A stretch of 59,721 nt of DNA from an uncultured Allobaculum sp. (GCA_910579655.1 CAJTVE010000010.1:1-59721), one strand, 5' to 3'; counted from the first letter of the stretch, positions 35,282 through 45,325 are shown. Notes: generated by a model not told the origin, from the sequence alone. Program-made: numbers and translations.

Positions 35282-35844
35282 GCCCGCTGCCTGATTGAAG
35301 CCAGACAAGAAAACCAGATCAGAAAATCAGACAAAGCGGCCAGCTTCCTGAATTCAGGTTCAGGAAGCTGGCCGCTTGATTGTGTTTTGAGGCTTCGATC
35401 GGCTGGATCAACTATCAACTGTTGAATATTCTCTTTAAGAATTGGACTCTCGAATCTGAGTGGATGGCAAGGGAATGAACGAGAGATGGCAAAAAACGGG
35501 AAGAACAGTTGGGCCAGGATCAGACTAGAAATGATCCTGAATCCGGCTGTACTCTTGTGAAACCACCAGAAATTTCGTCATCAGGAAATGTTCTGCCCCT
35601 GTACAGACGTCCGCAAACGCCAAATTATGGCTGATTTCCATACACTTTCCATGCAAAACCTTTCAAAATAAATGCCGGCTTCTGAAGGTTTGATGCCAGA
35701 TTTGTGAAGAGGATCTGATTGTGGAAAATCCAGGACTGAAGGCATGGCAGTTCATTTTTGTCGGTTTTAGTTTGTTTTGTTCAATCAACTGAACAGATCA
35801 CGCAAAACTTTTTTACAAAGACGCAGATCTGAGTTCGGCCTGAT
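35282..35844. other. Convergent gene-free stretch
   Basis: It contains one very stable hairpin at 35334-35377. The remaining 460 nt hold no supported gene or known RNA. Confidence 0.5.
35334..35377. terminator. Very stable 19-bp hairpin, probable terminator
   Basis: AAGCGGCCAGCTTCCTGAA pairs perfectly with TTCAGGAAGCTGGCCGCTT around TTCAGG. The tail TTGATTGTGTTTTG is only partly T-rich, so it may act as a terminator or a transcript-end stabiliser. Confidence 0.65.
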
Positions 35845-37365
35845 TCAGTCTTGCTGGAGGCTGGTCAGGCGGGCAAAGACAGCCGGAAAATTCTGGATCA
35901 GATCCAGCGGGGTAAAGGTGTAGGCCGAAATATGATCCCTGGCTGCCTGGTTGTGGATATAGGCACCAAGAGCGGCCATCGCAAAGGCATCTTTTTTCTG
36001 GGCGTACAGGCCGCTGACCAGGCCGCACAACACGTCGCCGCTGCCGCCTTTGGCCAGCGCGGGATCCGGGCGGTGGATGAAAACCGAACGCCAGGCGTTG
36101 ATGACCAGCGTAAAGTCGGATTTTAAAATCAGCGTCAGGGCTGGGTGATCCTTGCAAAACTGGGCAGCCAGATCAAAGGGGTTGGCCAGCACTTCATTCA
36201 TCGGCTTGTTGATCAGGCGTGAGAATTCTTTGAGGTGCGGGGTAAGGATCGTCGGCCGCGTGATCTGGTTGAGCAGTTCGGGATTTTTTGCGAGCAGATT
36301 GATGCCATCCGCATCGATCACCATGGGAAGCTTTGCTGCGATGGCCGTTTTCAATACGGCCAGGGCACCATCCCCAGTGCCCATACCATTGCCAACACCA
36401 ATCAGGGAGTAGCTGGAGATCATCGGGGCAAGTTCATCCGCTGCCTGCTCATCGAAAAAGCCGTGTTCATCTTCTTTGGCGGGGATGATCATGGCCAGAT
36501 CCATTTTGGAAGCGATCGCTCTGGCGGCTGAATCTGGAGTAAAGAGGGTGACGGTTCCGCATCCCGCATGGAAGCAGGAATCAGCGGCCATGGATAAGGC
36601 GCCCTGCATCCGAAAACTTCCACCCACCAGCAGCACTTTGCCAAATGTCCCTTTGTTGCCACAGGGATCGCGCACCGGAAGAAAATCGGCCGCCTGTTGT
36701 TCGTTCAGAATGGGAATGGCGCCGTTTTTGGCGTGGCTTGTTGGTGGAATGCCGATATCGGCAACGGTGATCTTGCCTGAATGCAGCCGGCCATCCGCTA
36801 AAAGGTGTCCCCACTTGAGGCAATCGAGGGCAACGGTATGATCAGCCTTGATGGCATTGCCCATGATCCGGCCGGAGGTGGCGTTGATGCCGCTGGGCAT
36901 ATCGATTGAAAGCACCGGAATGTGGCTGGTATTGATCAGGGTGATCAGCTCGGTAAAGGGAGAAGTCAAAGCCCGGTTCAGACCGTTTCCAAATAAAGCA
37001 TCCACAATCAGATCTGCATGGGGTGTAAAGGCATCAAGGGGTAAAACAGTCAGTTTAAGCGCTTTGCAGATCGCAAGCTGATGCGCTTCGTCGGCTGAGA
37101 GCTTGTTTTCATCGAGATAGACTTGTACTTTTTTATGGTCACTGCAGGCCAGGATGCGGGCAAGCGCGAGGCCGTCGGCTCCATTGTTGCCCGGGCCGCA
37201 TACAATCTGAACCCTTTGGATATCCGGGAGGTTTCGGATTGCATCAGCCGTCGCCTGCGCGGCATTTTCCATCAGTACAAGTGAGGGAATCTGAAGGTTA
37301 GAAATTGCATAAGAATCTGCGCTTCGCGCCTGGCTGGCGCTGCAAAGATAAGCGTTTTGAATCAT
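35845..37365 (-). CDS. nnr: Bifunctional NAD(P)HX epimerase / ADP-dependent dehydratase
   Basis: The 506-residue repair enzyme restores hydrated NADH and NADPH. The N-terminal YjeF epimerase domain (about 1-210) shows SLVLMENAA, IVCGPGNNGADGLALARIL and VDALFGNGLNR. The C-terminal dehydratase domain has GTFGKVLLVGGSFRMQGALSMAA, VIDADGINLLA, TILTPHLKEFSRLI and the catalytic Asp region in ALAKGGSGDVLCGLVSGL. Both halves look complete and the fused arrangement is the usual bacterial one. AGGTGAAACCTA precedes the ATG. It is divergent from the flippase gene, with about 96 nt between the starts. Confidence 0.95.
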   Translation of the reverse strand: MIQNAYLCSASQARSADSYAISNLQIPSLVLMENAAQATADAIRNLPDIQRVQIVCGPGNNGADGLALARILACSDHKKVQVYLDENKLSADEAHQLAICKALKLTVLPLDAFTPHADLIVDALFGNGLNRALTSPFTELITLINTSHIPVLSIDMPSGINATSGRIMGNAIKADHTVALDCLKWGHLLADGRLHSGKITVADIGIPPTSHAKNGAIPILNEQQAADFLPVRDPCGNKGTFGKVLLVGGSFRMQGALSMAADSCFHAGCGTVTLFTPDSAARAIASKMDLAMIIPAKEDEHGFFDEQAADELAPMISSYSLIGVGNGMGTGDGALAVLKTAIAAKLPMVIDADGINLLAKNPELLNQITRPTILTPHLKEFSRLINKPMNEVLANPFDLAAQFCKDHPALTLILKSDFTLVINAWRSVFIHRPDPALAKGGSGDVLCGLVSGLYAQKKDAFAMAALGAYIHNQAARDHISAYTFTPLDLIQNFPAVFARLTSLQQD

Positions 37366-37422
37366 TAGGTTTCACCTGCCTGTCAAATTGGTGTGTTTGT
37401 CAAGTGACATCTTAAGTCATGC

Positions 37423-37428
37423 TATAAT
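37423..37428 (+). promoter_or_regulatory. Extended -10 promoter of the flippase-mnmG operon
   Basis: TATAAT is preceded by TGC, giving an extended -10 element. No well-spaced -35 box is present, which extended -10 promoters can tolerate. A transcript would start near 37435. Confidence 0.6.
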
Positions 37429-37461
37429 TTTGGATTGAAGGGAAAGACTTTTATTGAATCT

Positions 37462-39096
37462 ATGAAGCAAAATAACAAAACAAAAACCGCGTCGGCCGCG
37501 AAAAAGTCCATTATCGCGGGCGGTCTGATTGGGACCGGCGGGTTTTTTATTGCCAAAGCGATTGGTCTGATCTACTCGATTCCGTTTTCGAGCATTCTCG
37601 GATCGGATGCCTATATGGCTTACTATGGATCTGCCTATCGCATTTACAGCTATCTGCTCAACGTCTTTACAGCCGGAGCACCGATGGCCATCGCCACGAT
37701 GGTTGCCAAGTACATCACCCGCAAAAACTACCGTACAGCTTTAGCGGTCCAGAGAATGTCCATCTTGGTGATGGCTTTGCTGGGAGCACTTGGCATGATT
37801 GTCATGATGGCCTTCTCTGGCATTTTAGCCTCTGCCATGTCCGAGGGCACGCCAGATGGCCAGTCTATTATGACGATCATCCTCTGTCTGTTGTCGATTG
37901 CCATCTTCTTTGTTCCCATATTAAGTGCCTATCGGGGATTTATCCAGGGGTGCAAAGAAATGGAAGAGTATGCTTACTCGCAGGCCTTTGAACAGATTTT
38001 CCGTGTTGCCTTTCTGCTTGGCGTCAGCTGTCTTTTGGTGTATGGCTTTAAGCTTTCAAGCGTGTGGGCACTGTATGCGGCGGTGCTTTCAACTTCGGTT
38101 GCAGCGATTGCCGGAATTGCCCAGATCTATCGCTTTTCCAGATCCACAACCGCTGAGCTGCAAAGAATGGGCCATCGCCAGAAAATGCGTGCCGTGCCGC
38201 TTAAGCCTTTATTCAGAGAGTTTGTGCTGCTTTGCGTTCCATACTTGCTGTTTGCGGTCATCGGTTATGCCAACGATATTTATGATGCCATCCTTCTGCC
38301 AGTTGGCCTGAAGCTTTCGAGTTATTCCACCGAGCAGATCCAGACGATGACTTCGGCTGCCAACTATGTCGGCATCAAGCTGACCGCAATCCCCATGATT
38401 CTCTCGCCTGGCTTTGTGGCCGCGATTATCCCCCACATTACGTCAGCTCTTGAAACCCACGATATCAAAGCCGTGCGAAAGGACATTCTTGAATGTATCA
38501 ATATCGTATTGTTCATCGCACTGTTTTTAAGTTTTGCGATTTTTATGTATGCAAGACCATTGTTTTATACGCTTTACTACACGGCCGACCTGAATTTGAG
38601 TACGACCAGCGTGCGCTGGATTGCCATTGAAGGTTTATTCGGAACGATTACCCCGGTGATCTCTTCGATGATGATGGCCTGCCGCATGCGCAAGAAACTG
38701 TTGGTGCAGATGCTGATTTCTGCTGTGGTCAAAGGCGTCCTGATGGTTCCAATGGTAATGTGGTGGGGGCTGGGCGGGGCGGTGTTATCGACCGTCATCT
38801 CCTACAGCTGGATCATTGGATATTCGTTATATATGATGAGTATTCAGTATTCCGTCTCCTTTCGATCGACGCTCAAGACCCTCATCCAGACGGCCATCTG
38901 TCTGCTTGTGATGGGTGTCGTGGCCTGGCTTTTAACCACGATCGGTCTTGGCTCGGCAAGCCATGGCAAGATTGTCTGCCTGTTGGGAATGCTGATCAAT
39001 GGAATCATTGCCTCGATTTTCTTTGCGGCTACGGCTGTATTCTTTGGAATTCCACAGCGCCTGTTCCATTTCAAGTTCCGTAGAAAGAGGGCTTAA
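37462..39096 (+). CDS. Oligosaccharide/lipid II flippase-like protein (SpoVB/MurJ superfamily)
   Basis: The 544-residue protein has about 14 predicted membrane helices and the polysaccharide-transport layout of SpoVB and related MOP-superfamily flippases. The start is typical (SIIAGGLIGTGGFFIAKAIGLIYSIPFSSILGS). Similar domains repeat in the second half, with AIPMILSPGFVAAIIPHI near the middle. Such proteins flip undecaprenyl-linked peptidoglycan or polysaccharide precursors. The ATG at 37462 lies 16 nt after AAGGG. A TTG at 37435 would coincide with the likely transcription start. The stop is two nt before the mnmG ATG, so the genes form an operon. Confidence 0.87.
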   Translation: MKQNNKTKTASAAKKSIIAGGLIGTGGFFIAKAIGLIYSIPFSSILGSDAYMAYYGSAYRIYSYLLNVFTAGAPMAIATMVAKYITRKNYRTALAVQRMSILVMALLGALGMIVMMAFSGILASAMSEGTPDGQSIMTIILCLLSIAIFFVPILSAYRGFIQGCKEMEEYAYSQAFEQIFRVAFLLGVSCLLVYGFKLSSVWALYAAVLSTSVAAIAGIAQIYRFSRSTTAELQRMGHRQKMRAVPLKPLFREFVLLCVPYLLFAVIGYANDIYDAILLPVGLKLSSYSTEQIQTMTSAANYVGIKLTAIPMILSPGFVAAIIPHITSALETHDIKAVRKDILECINIVLFIALFLSFAIFMYARPLFYTLYYTADLNLSTTSVRWIAIEGLFGTITPVISSMMMACRMRKKLLVQMLISAVVKGVLMVPMVMWWGLGGAVLSTVISYSWIIGYSLYMMSIQYSVSFRSTLKTLIQTAICLLVMGVVAWLLTTIGLGSASHGKIVCLLGMLINGIIASIFFAATAVFFGIPQRLFHFKFRRKRA

Positions 39097-39098
39097 CT

Positions 39099-40964
39099 AT
39101 GTATGATGTGTTAGTGGTTGGCGGTGGGCACGCCGGGATTGAAGCGGCTGCCGCGGCAGCCCGGATGAATCAGAAAACCCTGTTAGTGACCAACGATTTG
39201 TCCATGATCGGTTCGATGCCCTGCAATCCCAGTGTCGGCGGTCCGGCCAAAGGAATTGTGGTCCGTGAAATCGATGCGTTTGGCGGGCTGATGCCCAAAG
39301 CGGCCGACCAGACCGCATTGCAGTTCAAAATGCTCAATACCGCCAAAGGTCCGGGCGTTCGCTGCCTGCGTGTCCAGTCGGATCGGGATGCGTATAAAAA
39401 GTGGATGCGAAACGCTCTGGAAAAACAGCCAAACCTGGATTTGCTTGAACAGAAAGCTGCCCGCATTCTTTTGGATGGAAACAAAGTAATCGGCATTGAA
39501 TGTGAAGACGGCACGCAGATCTGCTCCAGAACAGTCATTCTGACTGCCGGAACGGGCATGAATTCCGCTATCTTACGCGGTCATACGTCGACAATCAGCG
39601 GGGCCGATGGCATGCCGACCAACTCCACCCTCTCGCAATCGTTAGCCGATGCGGGACTGAAGCTGATCCGTCTGAAAACCGGAACCCCTCCGCGGATCAT
39701 TAAAGACACAGTCAATCTGGAAGCGGCTGTCATTCAGCCGGGCAGTGAAGAATTCCTGCATTTTTCCGATGAAACTACACCGGACCAGGTTATCAGAGTC
39801 GAAGACCAGCTGCCTTGCTATCTGATCTATACCACCCCCAAAACCCATCAGATCATCAATGACCATCTTCAGGATTCAGCGATGTATTCCGGCCTGGTGA
39901 CCGGTGTCGGCCCTCGGTATTGTCCAAGTATTGAAGATAAACTGGTCCGCTTTGCGGATCGGCCCCGTCATCAGCTTTTTCTGGAACCGGAAAGAGCTGC
40001 TTATGACACCTTCTATGTCCAGGGCTTTTCCACTTCGATGCCAGAAGATGTGCAGGAGCTGATGGTTCACTCGCTGCCAGGTCTTGAACACTGCACGATT
40101 CAAAAATATGCGTATGCCATTGAATACGACGCGATTGATCCGCTGCAGATGTACCCCTCTCTGGAAAACAAGGTCGTTGAAAACCTGTTTACTGCCGGCC
40201 AGGTGAACGGCACCTCTGGCTATGAAGAAGCTGCCGGCCAGGGTCTGATGGCTGGAATCAATGCGGCTTTGAAAAATCAGAACAAAGAGCCGCTGGTTCT
40301 GGGACGAGCGCAGGCCTACATTGGGGTTATGATCGATGATCTGGCGACCAAAGGAACTCAGGAACCCTATCGGCTGTTAACTTCACGCGCTGAGTACCGC
40401 CTGCTTTTGCGCCATGACAATGCCCATGTCAGACTTGCCCCAATCGCCCATGCCATCGGCGTTCTGCCAGAATCCATGTGGAATCATTTCCAGATGCAGC
40501 AGGCCGAAGTCAGCCAGGGCATTGAAGATCTGAAAAAGGCCCATATCAAGCCGGGTAAAGAAATCAATGACCTGCTGGCCAGTGTGGAGGCCGGCAGCCT
40601 GGAACATGGAACGGATGCCTACACGCTGCTCAAGCGGCCCAATGTAACGATTGAACGGCTTGAACCATTTACCGGGGTGAAGCTTTCCAAAGATGCAGCA
40701 ACGCAGATTGAAGTGGAATGCAAATACGAGGGCTATATTGCCAAGGCCCAAAGAGATGTGGACCGCCTGGCAAAGCTGGAAAATGTCCGCATTCCAAGGG
40801 ATCTTGATTTTAATTCTGTAACCAACCTGGCTCTGGAAGCACGCGGCAAGCTGGACAAAATCCGGCCGGCTACATTAGGACAGGCCAGCCGGATTTCCGG
40901 AATCAATCCAAGCGATATTGCGGTGCTGTCCGCGCTGCTGGCGAACATGAAGAGCGAAAAATAA
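39099..40964 (+). CDS. mnmG: tRNA uridine-5-carboxymethylaminomethyl modification enzyme MnmG
   Basis: The 621-residue flavoprotein, with MnmE, modifies U34 in the wobble position of several tRNAs. The FAD-binding start DVLVVGGGHAGIEAAAAAARM is present, with SMIGSMPCNPSVGGPAKGIVVREIDA, FKMLNTAKGPGVRCLRVQSDR and the family block NGTSGYEEAAGQGLMAGINAAL. The helical C-terminal domain ends in ISGINPSDIAVLSALL. Length and motifs are standard. AGAGGG precedes the ATG, inside the end of the flippase gene. mnmE is not in the window. Confidence 0.97.
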   Translation: MYDVLVVGGGHAGIEAAAAAARMNQKTLLVTNDLSMIGSMPCNPSVGGPAKGIVVREIDAFGGLMPKAADQTALQFKMLNTAKGPGVRCLRVQSDRDAYKKWMRNALEKQPNLDLLEQKAARILLDGNKVIGIECEDGTQICSRTVILTAGTGMNSAILRGHTSTISGADGMPTNSTLSQSLADAGLKLIRLKTGTPPRIIKDTVNLEAAVIQPGSEEFLHFSDETTPDQVIRVEDQLPCYLIYTTPKTHQIINDHLQDSAMYSGLVTGVGPRYCPSIEDKLVRFADRPRHQLFLEPERAAYDTFYVQGFSTSMPEDVQELMVHSLPGLEHCTIQKYAYAIEYDAIDPLQMYPSLENKVVENLFTAGQVNGTSGYEEAAGQGLMAGINAALKNQNKEPLVLGRAQAYIGVMIDDLATKGTQEPYRLLTSRAEYRLLLRHDNAHVRLAPIAHAIGVLPESMWNHFQMQQAEVSQGIEDLKKAHIKPGKEINDLLASVEAGSLEHGTDAYTLLKRPNVTIERLEPFTGVKLSKDAATQIEVECKYEGYIAKAQRDVDRLAKLENVRIPRDLDFNSVTNLALEARGKLDKIRPATLGQASRISGINPSDIAVLSALLANMKSEK

Positions 40965-41023
40965 ACAGTCCTAAAATGTCATAAAGAAAACAGAACGGTA
41001 TTTGTTTTTATCTTCACAATTTT

Positions 41024-41072
41024 CAAAAGCGGAATAAACGAACAAAATTGTTCGATTTGTTCCGCTTTTTTG
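41024..41072 (+). terminator. Terminator of the flippase-mnmG operon
   Basis: AAAAGCGGAA and TTCCGCTTTT pair, with an inner CGAAC-AAAATT-GTTCG stem. Six T follow. Confidence 0.85.
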
Positions 41073-41155
41073 GTTTCAATAAGAATTGTCAGTTGATTTT
41101 TTGTGAAAGATGTCTTTCGTTATTTATGTCTGCTATACTTGGACAAGAGGAACGT

Positions 41156-41575
41156 ATGAAAAAGAGAAAACATAAAGTATCCAGCAAGCTTGGCATCCTG
41201 TTTTTACTGGTGAGCTTGCCGCTTTCGGGCTGGCTGGCTTTTCAGGGAATCAATGATGTACAGACGTTCATCAACCTGAAAAGTGAAGTCAAAGCCAATG
41301 AAGAACTGTTAGATGCCACCAAAGCAGAGCAGGAAAAACTGGAAGCCACAAAGAAGAATCTGACCAATCCGGACTATCTGGAATTAGTTGCCCGTGGAAA
41401 GTATCATGTCCTTCGTGAAGGAGAACAGGTTTTCGTCTTCCCGTCGCTGTCCGAGACCCAGAATGACCGGGTTTCAGACAATGAGGCATCGACTTCCTTA
41501 GCCCAGTCTCAGGCAGCTGCCCCCAGCACCCCCGCTTCGAAAGCAGCATCTGAAAGCGCCCAAAGCGGGCAATAG
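41156..41575 (+). CDS. DivIC/FtsB-like septum formation protein
   Basis: The 139-residue single-pass protein has a basic cytoplasmic start, one helix (LGILFLLVSLPLSGWLAFQGI), a coiled-coil region (LKSEVKANEELLDATKAEQEKLEATKKNL) and the family end box DYLELVARGKYHVLREGEQVFVFP. A Ser/Ala/Pro-rich tail follows that most members lack. In this family the protein joins the division complex with FtsL and DivIB. AGAGGAACGT precedes the ATG, and a TGCTATACT extended -10 box lies just before. It is monocistronic. Confidence 0.87.
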   Translation: MKKRKHKVSSKLGILFLLVSLPLSGWLAFQGINDVQTFINLKSEVKANEELLDATKAEQEKLEATKKNLTNPDYLELVARGKYHVLREGEQVFVFPSLSETQNDRVSDNEASTSLAQSQAAAPSTPASKAASESAQSGQ

Positions 41576-41898
41576 GCAAGATGGATCCAGCTGGAGTTTC
41601 CAGCCATCGACAAAGAGTTGAACCAGCAGGCTTCGGCCTGCTCTTTTTTATTGCCTGGGCGCAGACTTCAGGCCGCTTCAGGCTCATGACTCGACTTCAG
41701 ATCAAGCTTCCATAAGTGGACATCTCCATGGGCATTTCTGCTTTCCAGATCCCAAAGGCCATTTGAAGGACAGGACAGAATTAATTCATAATTTCATCCG
41801 AATTCTGTCATTTAATCATCATTTATCGAATGTTTGGGAAAATGCAAAAAGGTCATAAGATAGGCGTGTCAGAACTCTGACAGGAAAGAAGGAAATTT
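41576..41898. other. Intergenic stretch before the winged-helix gene
   Basis: It holds the terminator at 41625-41650 and the leader of the next gene. Nothing else is recognised. Confidence 0.5.
41625..41650 (+). terminator. Terminator of the divIC-like gene
   Basis: AGCAGGC-TTCG-GCCTGCT, a stable tetraloop stem, is followed by C and six T. Confidence 0.9.
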
Positions 41899-42363
41899 AT
41901 GTATACCAACCTTGCCAACTCCAGCCAGAAAAACGATCTGCTGCTGATCGACTCCATGTCCAGACGCCTTTGCGATACACCCCGCAAAGAATGGGATTCC
42001 TTAACGGCTGCCGAAAACAGTGTCTATCAGACCGGGGATCTGGTGGTCGATCGATACGCCAAGACAATCTATAAAAAGGGTCAGACGATAAATCTGACGC
42101 CAACGGAATATGAAATCGTCTTATTCCTTGTCGACAATGTGACGCTGGTCTGTCCGAAAGAGGCGGTGCGCAATATGATCAAAATCCGCTTCCACCGGGT
42201 AGTCAGCGACAATACAATCTCCAAACACATCGGCCGAGTCCGCAGTGCACTGGGCCAGAATGCGGATCAGGAATATATCGTGACCCGCTGGACCAATGGC
42301 TATAAATGGAATCTGCCCGTGCGCCGCAAATTCATCTCCCGCCGCCCGATGGATTACGAGTAG
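41899..42363 (+). CDS. OmpR/PhoB-type winged-helix protein without receiver domain
   Basis: The 154-residue protein consists of about 45 unassigned N-terminal residues and one winged-helix domain of the response-regulator C-terminal type: INLTPTEYEIVLFLVDN, then ISKHIGRVRSALG as recognition helix and EYIVTRWTNGYKW as wing. No receiver domain or phosphorylatable Asp is visible, and no sensor kinase is adjacent. It may bind DNA constitutively or respond to another partner. AGAAGGAAATTT precedes the ATG. Glycogen phosphorylase lies 357 nt downstream on the same strand. Confidence 0.82.
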   Translation: MYTNLANSSQKNDLLLIDSMSRRLCDTPRKEWDSLTAAENSVYQTGDLVVDRYAKTIYKKGQTINLTPTEYEIVLFLVDNVTLVCPKEAVRNMIKIRFHRVVSDNTISKHIGRVRSALGQNADQEYIVTRWTNGYKWNLPVRRKFISRRPMDYE

Positions 42364-42719
42364 AAAATTCAGGCGGCCAATTCCAGCTGCCTGTCGATCT
42401 TTCAAGAAAAGGATGGAGATGGTCTTCCAGGGCAGCAAAGACTTTGCAAAACCCGTTTTCTGGCCTTCAAATGCAAGCAAAATTCTCAATGTTTTTCGTT
42501 GAGGAAAACAAAGAAGGCTGTTTCAAAGCGGAATGGTGAGTTTTCAAAAAGCCTAAGCGCTTACAATAACACTTCATTGTTATTCAAAAATCACATATAA
42601 TGGATTCATTTATCCGAAAAATGATGAGATTGTGGTGAAATTGTCTCAGAGGTGTCTGTACAGCCTTGCCAAGTGGTTCGAGCTATTCGATAATTCTTTG
42701 CATTGGAGGACAATATCTC
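42364..42719. other. Regulatory region upstream of glgP
   Basis: It contains the candidate operator AAGCGCTTACA at 42555-42565 and, directly after, an inverted repeat AATAAC-n8-GTTATT. No gene is supported here. Confidence 0.5.
42555..42565. promoter_or_regulatory. CcpA/LacI-like operator upstream of glgP
   Basis: AAGCGCTTACA contains the palindromic centre AAGCGCTT typical of cre-type and LacI-family sites. The same 11 bases occur upstream of mglB at 54125-54135. It lies 155 nt before the glgP ATG. Confidence 0.5.
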
Positions 42720-45200
42720 ATGAAGAATCTTTTCAGCGACGTTGAAACTTTCAAGGAGGCCCTGCAGACTGAAGTCTCCGCTCAGTTCGGACGCGACTTT
42801 GAAGACGCATATCCCGAAGAGCGTTACCTTGCCTTAACCTCTCTGATTCGCAACCAGTTAGGGTATTCCTGGAAAGCAACGAAAAAAAGCGTAGCCGAAC
42901 ATCATACAAAGCAGCTTTACTATTTCTCGATGGAGTTTCTGCTTGGACGTCTGATGACAAACAACCTGATGAATATGGGTGTCTATGACGTTGTCAGACA
43001 GGGAATGAAAGAACTGGGCATGGAGCTGCACGATCTTGAAATTCTCGAGGCCGACGCCGGTCTTGGAAATGGCGGTCTGGGTCGGCTGGCGGCTTGCTTC
43101 CTTGACTCTCTGGCTTCTTTAAACCTGGCCGGAAACGGAAACTGCATCCGTTATCGCTATGGTCTGTTCAAACAGGAAATTGTCAACGATCAGCAGGTTG
43201 AAAAACCAGACTGCTGGCTGCGTCTTGGCAATGTTTGGGAAGTCTGGAAGCCCCAGCATGCTGTGCAGGTAAAATTTGGCGGTACATTAGACGCTTATAT
43301 GGACCAGTATGGAAAGTTCCATTCCACCTACCATCCTGATTTCGTCGTAAAGGCTGTCCCTTACGATATGCCAGTGGTTGGTTATCATACCTTGACGACC
43401 AACACCTTGCGGTTATGGGATGCCCAGGTCGATGAAGAATCCGTTCAGGCGGATAACCTCAACCATTACCTCAATGCGGTTTCCGCTCTGACAGCCAACG
43501 TGTATCCAGATGATTCCACCAACGAAGGAAAAGAACTCCGCTTAAAACAGGAATATTTCTTTGTCTGCGCTGGAATCGATCAGATTATCCGCAGCCATCT
43601 GCGCATCAATCCAAGCCTGGACAACCTTTCAGATGAAGTGGCCATCCAGCTCAACGATACCCATCCTGTTCTTGTAATTCCTGAACTGATGCGGGTTTTG
43701 ATGGATGACTACAACTACAACTGGGATGATGCATGGAACATCGTCACCCACACCGTTGCTTATACCAACCACACCATCATGTCCGAAGCCTTAGAACGCT
43801 GGCCGCAGGATCTGATGCGCAATCTTCTGCCGCGTCTTTACATGATTATCGAAGAAATCGAACGCCGTTTCCGCTGGGAAGTGGATCGTGCCGGCATGGG
43901 CTACCGTTTTGGGGAAATGTCGATTTTAAAAGATAACCAGGTCCACATGGCCAATCTTGCCATTGTGGGCAGCCACAGTGTCAATGGCGTAGCCAAGATC
44001 CACAGTGAAATCCTGGTCAACGATGTTCTGTCCGCCTTTGCGGCTTTATATCCAGACCGTTTCAATAACAAGACCAATGGAATTACCCACCGCCGCTGGC
44101 TCGTGTATGCCAACCCGCAGCTGACTGATCTGCTCAAGGAATATATTGGTGACAGCTTTATCCGTCATCCGGATGATCTGCGCAAGCTTGAACGCTATGT
44201 AGACGATCCAGAACTCCAGAAAAAATTCTTTGAAGTGAAGCGCCAGCGCAAGCAGATTCTGGCTGACTATGTCAAAGAGACTTTAAATATCGATGTCAAC
44301 GTCGATTCGATGTTCGATGTTCAATGCAAACGTCTGCACGCCTACAAGCGTCAGCTGATGAACATCATGCACATCATGTATCTGTACCTGCGTATGAAAC
44401 AGGATCCAAACTTCCGCATTCAGCCGACCACTTACTTCTTCTCGGCCAAAGCTGCACCAGGCTACAAACTGGCTAAAGAGATCATCAAGCTGATCGTAAA
44501 AGTGTCCAACCGCATCAACTCTGACCCTCAGGTCAGCCAGTACATCAAGGTTGTCTTCATTCCCAACTACTCGGTATCCATTGCCGAAATGTTAACCAAT
44601 GCGGCTGATGTTTCTGAACAGATCTCAACAGCAGGTAAAGAAGCTTCTGGTACCGGAAACATGAAGTTCATGATGAACGGCGCTCTGACTTTAGGCACCC
44701 TCGATGGGGCCAACGTGGAAATCGTCGAACAGGTTGGCTATGAAAATGCCAAGATTTTCGGTCTGAAAGTCGATCAGATTGAAGCCATCAAGCGCGATAA
44801 CAGCTACGATGTATGGCGCATTTACAACTCCAACCCCAAACTGCGCATGGTGATTGACTCCCTGACCAACTGCACCTGGTCTGAAAATCCAAACGAATTC
44901 CAGCTGATCTTCAATGATCTGATGCTGCACCGTGATGAGTTCTTCGTTCTGGCTGACTTTGATGCGTATCTGATGGCCCACAACGAAGTGGCTGGCTGGT
45001 ATGCAGACAAACCAGCATGGGCAAGAGCGATGCTGATGAACATCGCCCGTTCCGGCTACTTCTCTTCCGACCGGACCATCCGTGAATATGCAAAAGAAAT
45101 CTGGGGCCTGGATGAAGTGAAATTCACAGAAAAACAGTTCAAGGAATTTGAACTGAGCAAAGAAGACTATCTGCTGGCAAGCGAACCTCTCGAAGTCTGA
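42720..45200 (+). CDS. glgP: Glycogen/starch phosphorylase
   Basis: The 826-residue PLP enzyme releases glucose 1-phosphate from alpha-1,4-glucans. Family landmarks are YYFSMEFLLGRLMTNNL, EADAGLGNGGLGRLAACFLDSLA, IQLNDTHPVLVIPELMR and the PLP lysine region EASGTGNMKFMMNGALTLGTLDGANVEI. The length of about 820 residues is typical and all blocks are in order. TTGGAGGACAATATCTC precedes the ATG. It is monocistronic here, without glgA, glgC or glgB nearby. A cre-like site upstream suggests control by carbon supply. Confidence 0.96.
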   Translation: MKNLFSDVETFKEALQTEVSAQFGRDFEDAYPEERYLALTSLIRNQLGYSWKATKKSVAEHHTKQLYYFSMEFLLGRLMTNNLMNMGVYDVVRQGMKELGMELHDLEILEADAGLGNGGLGRLAACFLDSLASLNLAGNGNCIRYRYGLFKQEIVNDQQVEKPDCWLRLGNVWEVWKPQHAVQVKFGGTLDAYMDQYGKFHSTYHPDFVVKAVPYDMPVVGYHTLTTNTLRLWDAQVDEESVQADNLNHYLNAVSALTANVYPDDSTNEGKELRLKQEYFFVCAGIDQIIRSHLRINPSLDNLSDEVAIQLNDTHPVLVIPELMRVLMDDYNYNWDDAWNIVTHTVAYTNHTIMSEALERWPQDLMRNLLPRLYMIIEEIERRFRWEVDRAGMGYRFGEMSILKDNQVHMANLAIVGSHSVNGVAKIHSEILVNDVLSAFAALYPDRFNNKTNGITHRRWLVYANPQLTDLLKEYIGDSFIRHPDDLRKLERYVDDPELQKKFFEVKRQRKQILADYVKETLNIDVNVDSMFDVQCKRLHAYKRQLMNIMHIMYLYLRMKQDPNFRIQPTTYFFSAKAAPGYKLAKEIIKLIVKVSNRINSDPQVSQYIKVVFIPNYSVSIAEMLTNAADVSEQISTAGKEASGTGNMKFMMNGALTLGTLDGANVEIVEQVGYENAKIFGLKVDQIEAIKRDNSYDVWRIYNSNPKLRMVIDSLTNCTWSENPNEFQLIFNDLMLHRDEFFVLADFDAYLMAHNEVAGWYADKPAWARAMLMNIARSGYFSSDRTIREYAKEIWGLDEVKFTEKQFKEFELSKEDYLLASEPLEV

Positions 45201-45279
45201 TCGAGATGGACAGTCTTGAAAGATAAAACGGAAAGTTGAAGCTGATCTGAATAAAATGCTTTATCTTTCGTAAATACGA

Positions 45280-45325
45280 AAAGAGATTCATTTCATGTCC
45301 CATCATGGTGTGAATCTCTTTTTTC
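45280..45325 (+). terminator. Terminator of glgP
   Basis: AAAGAGATTCA and TGAATCTCTTT pair around a loop with minor inner pairing, followed by more T. Confidence 0.85.
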
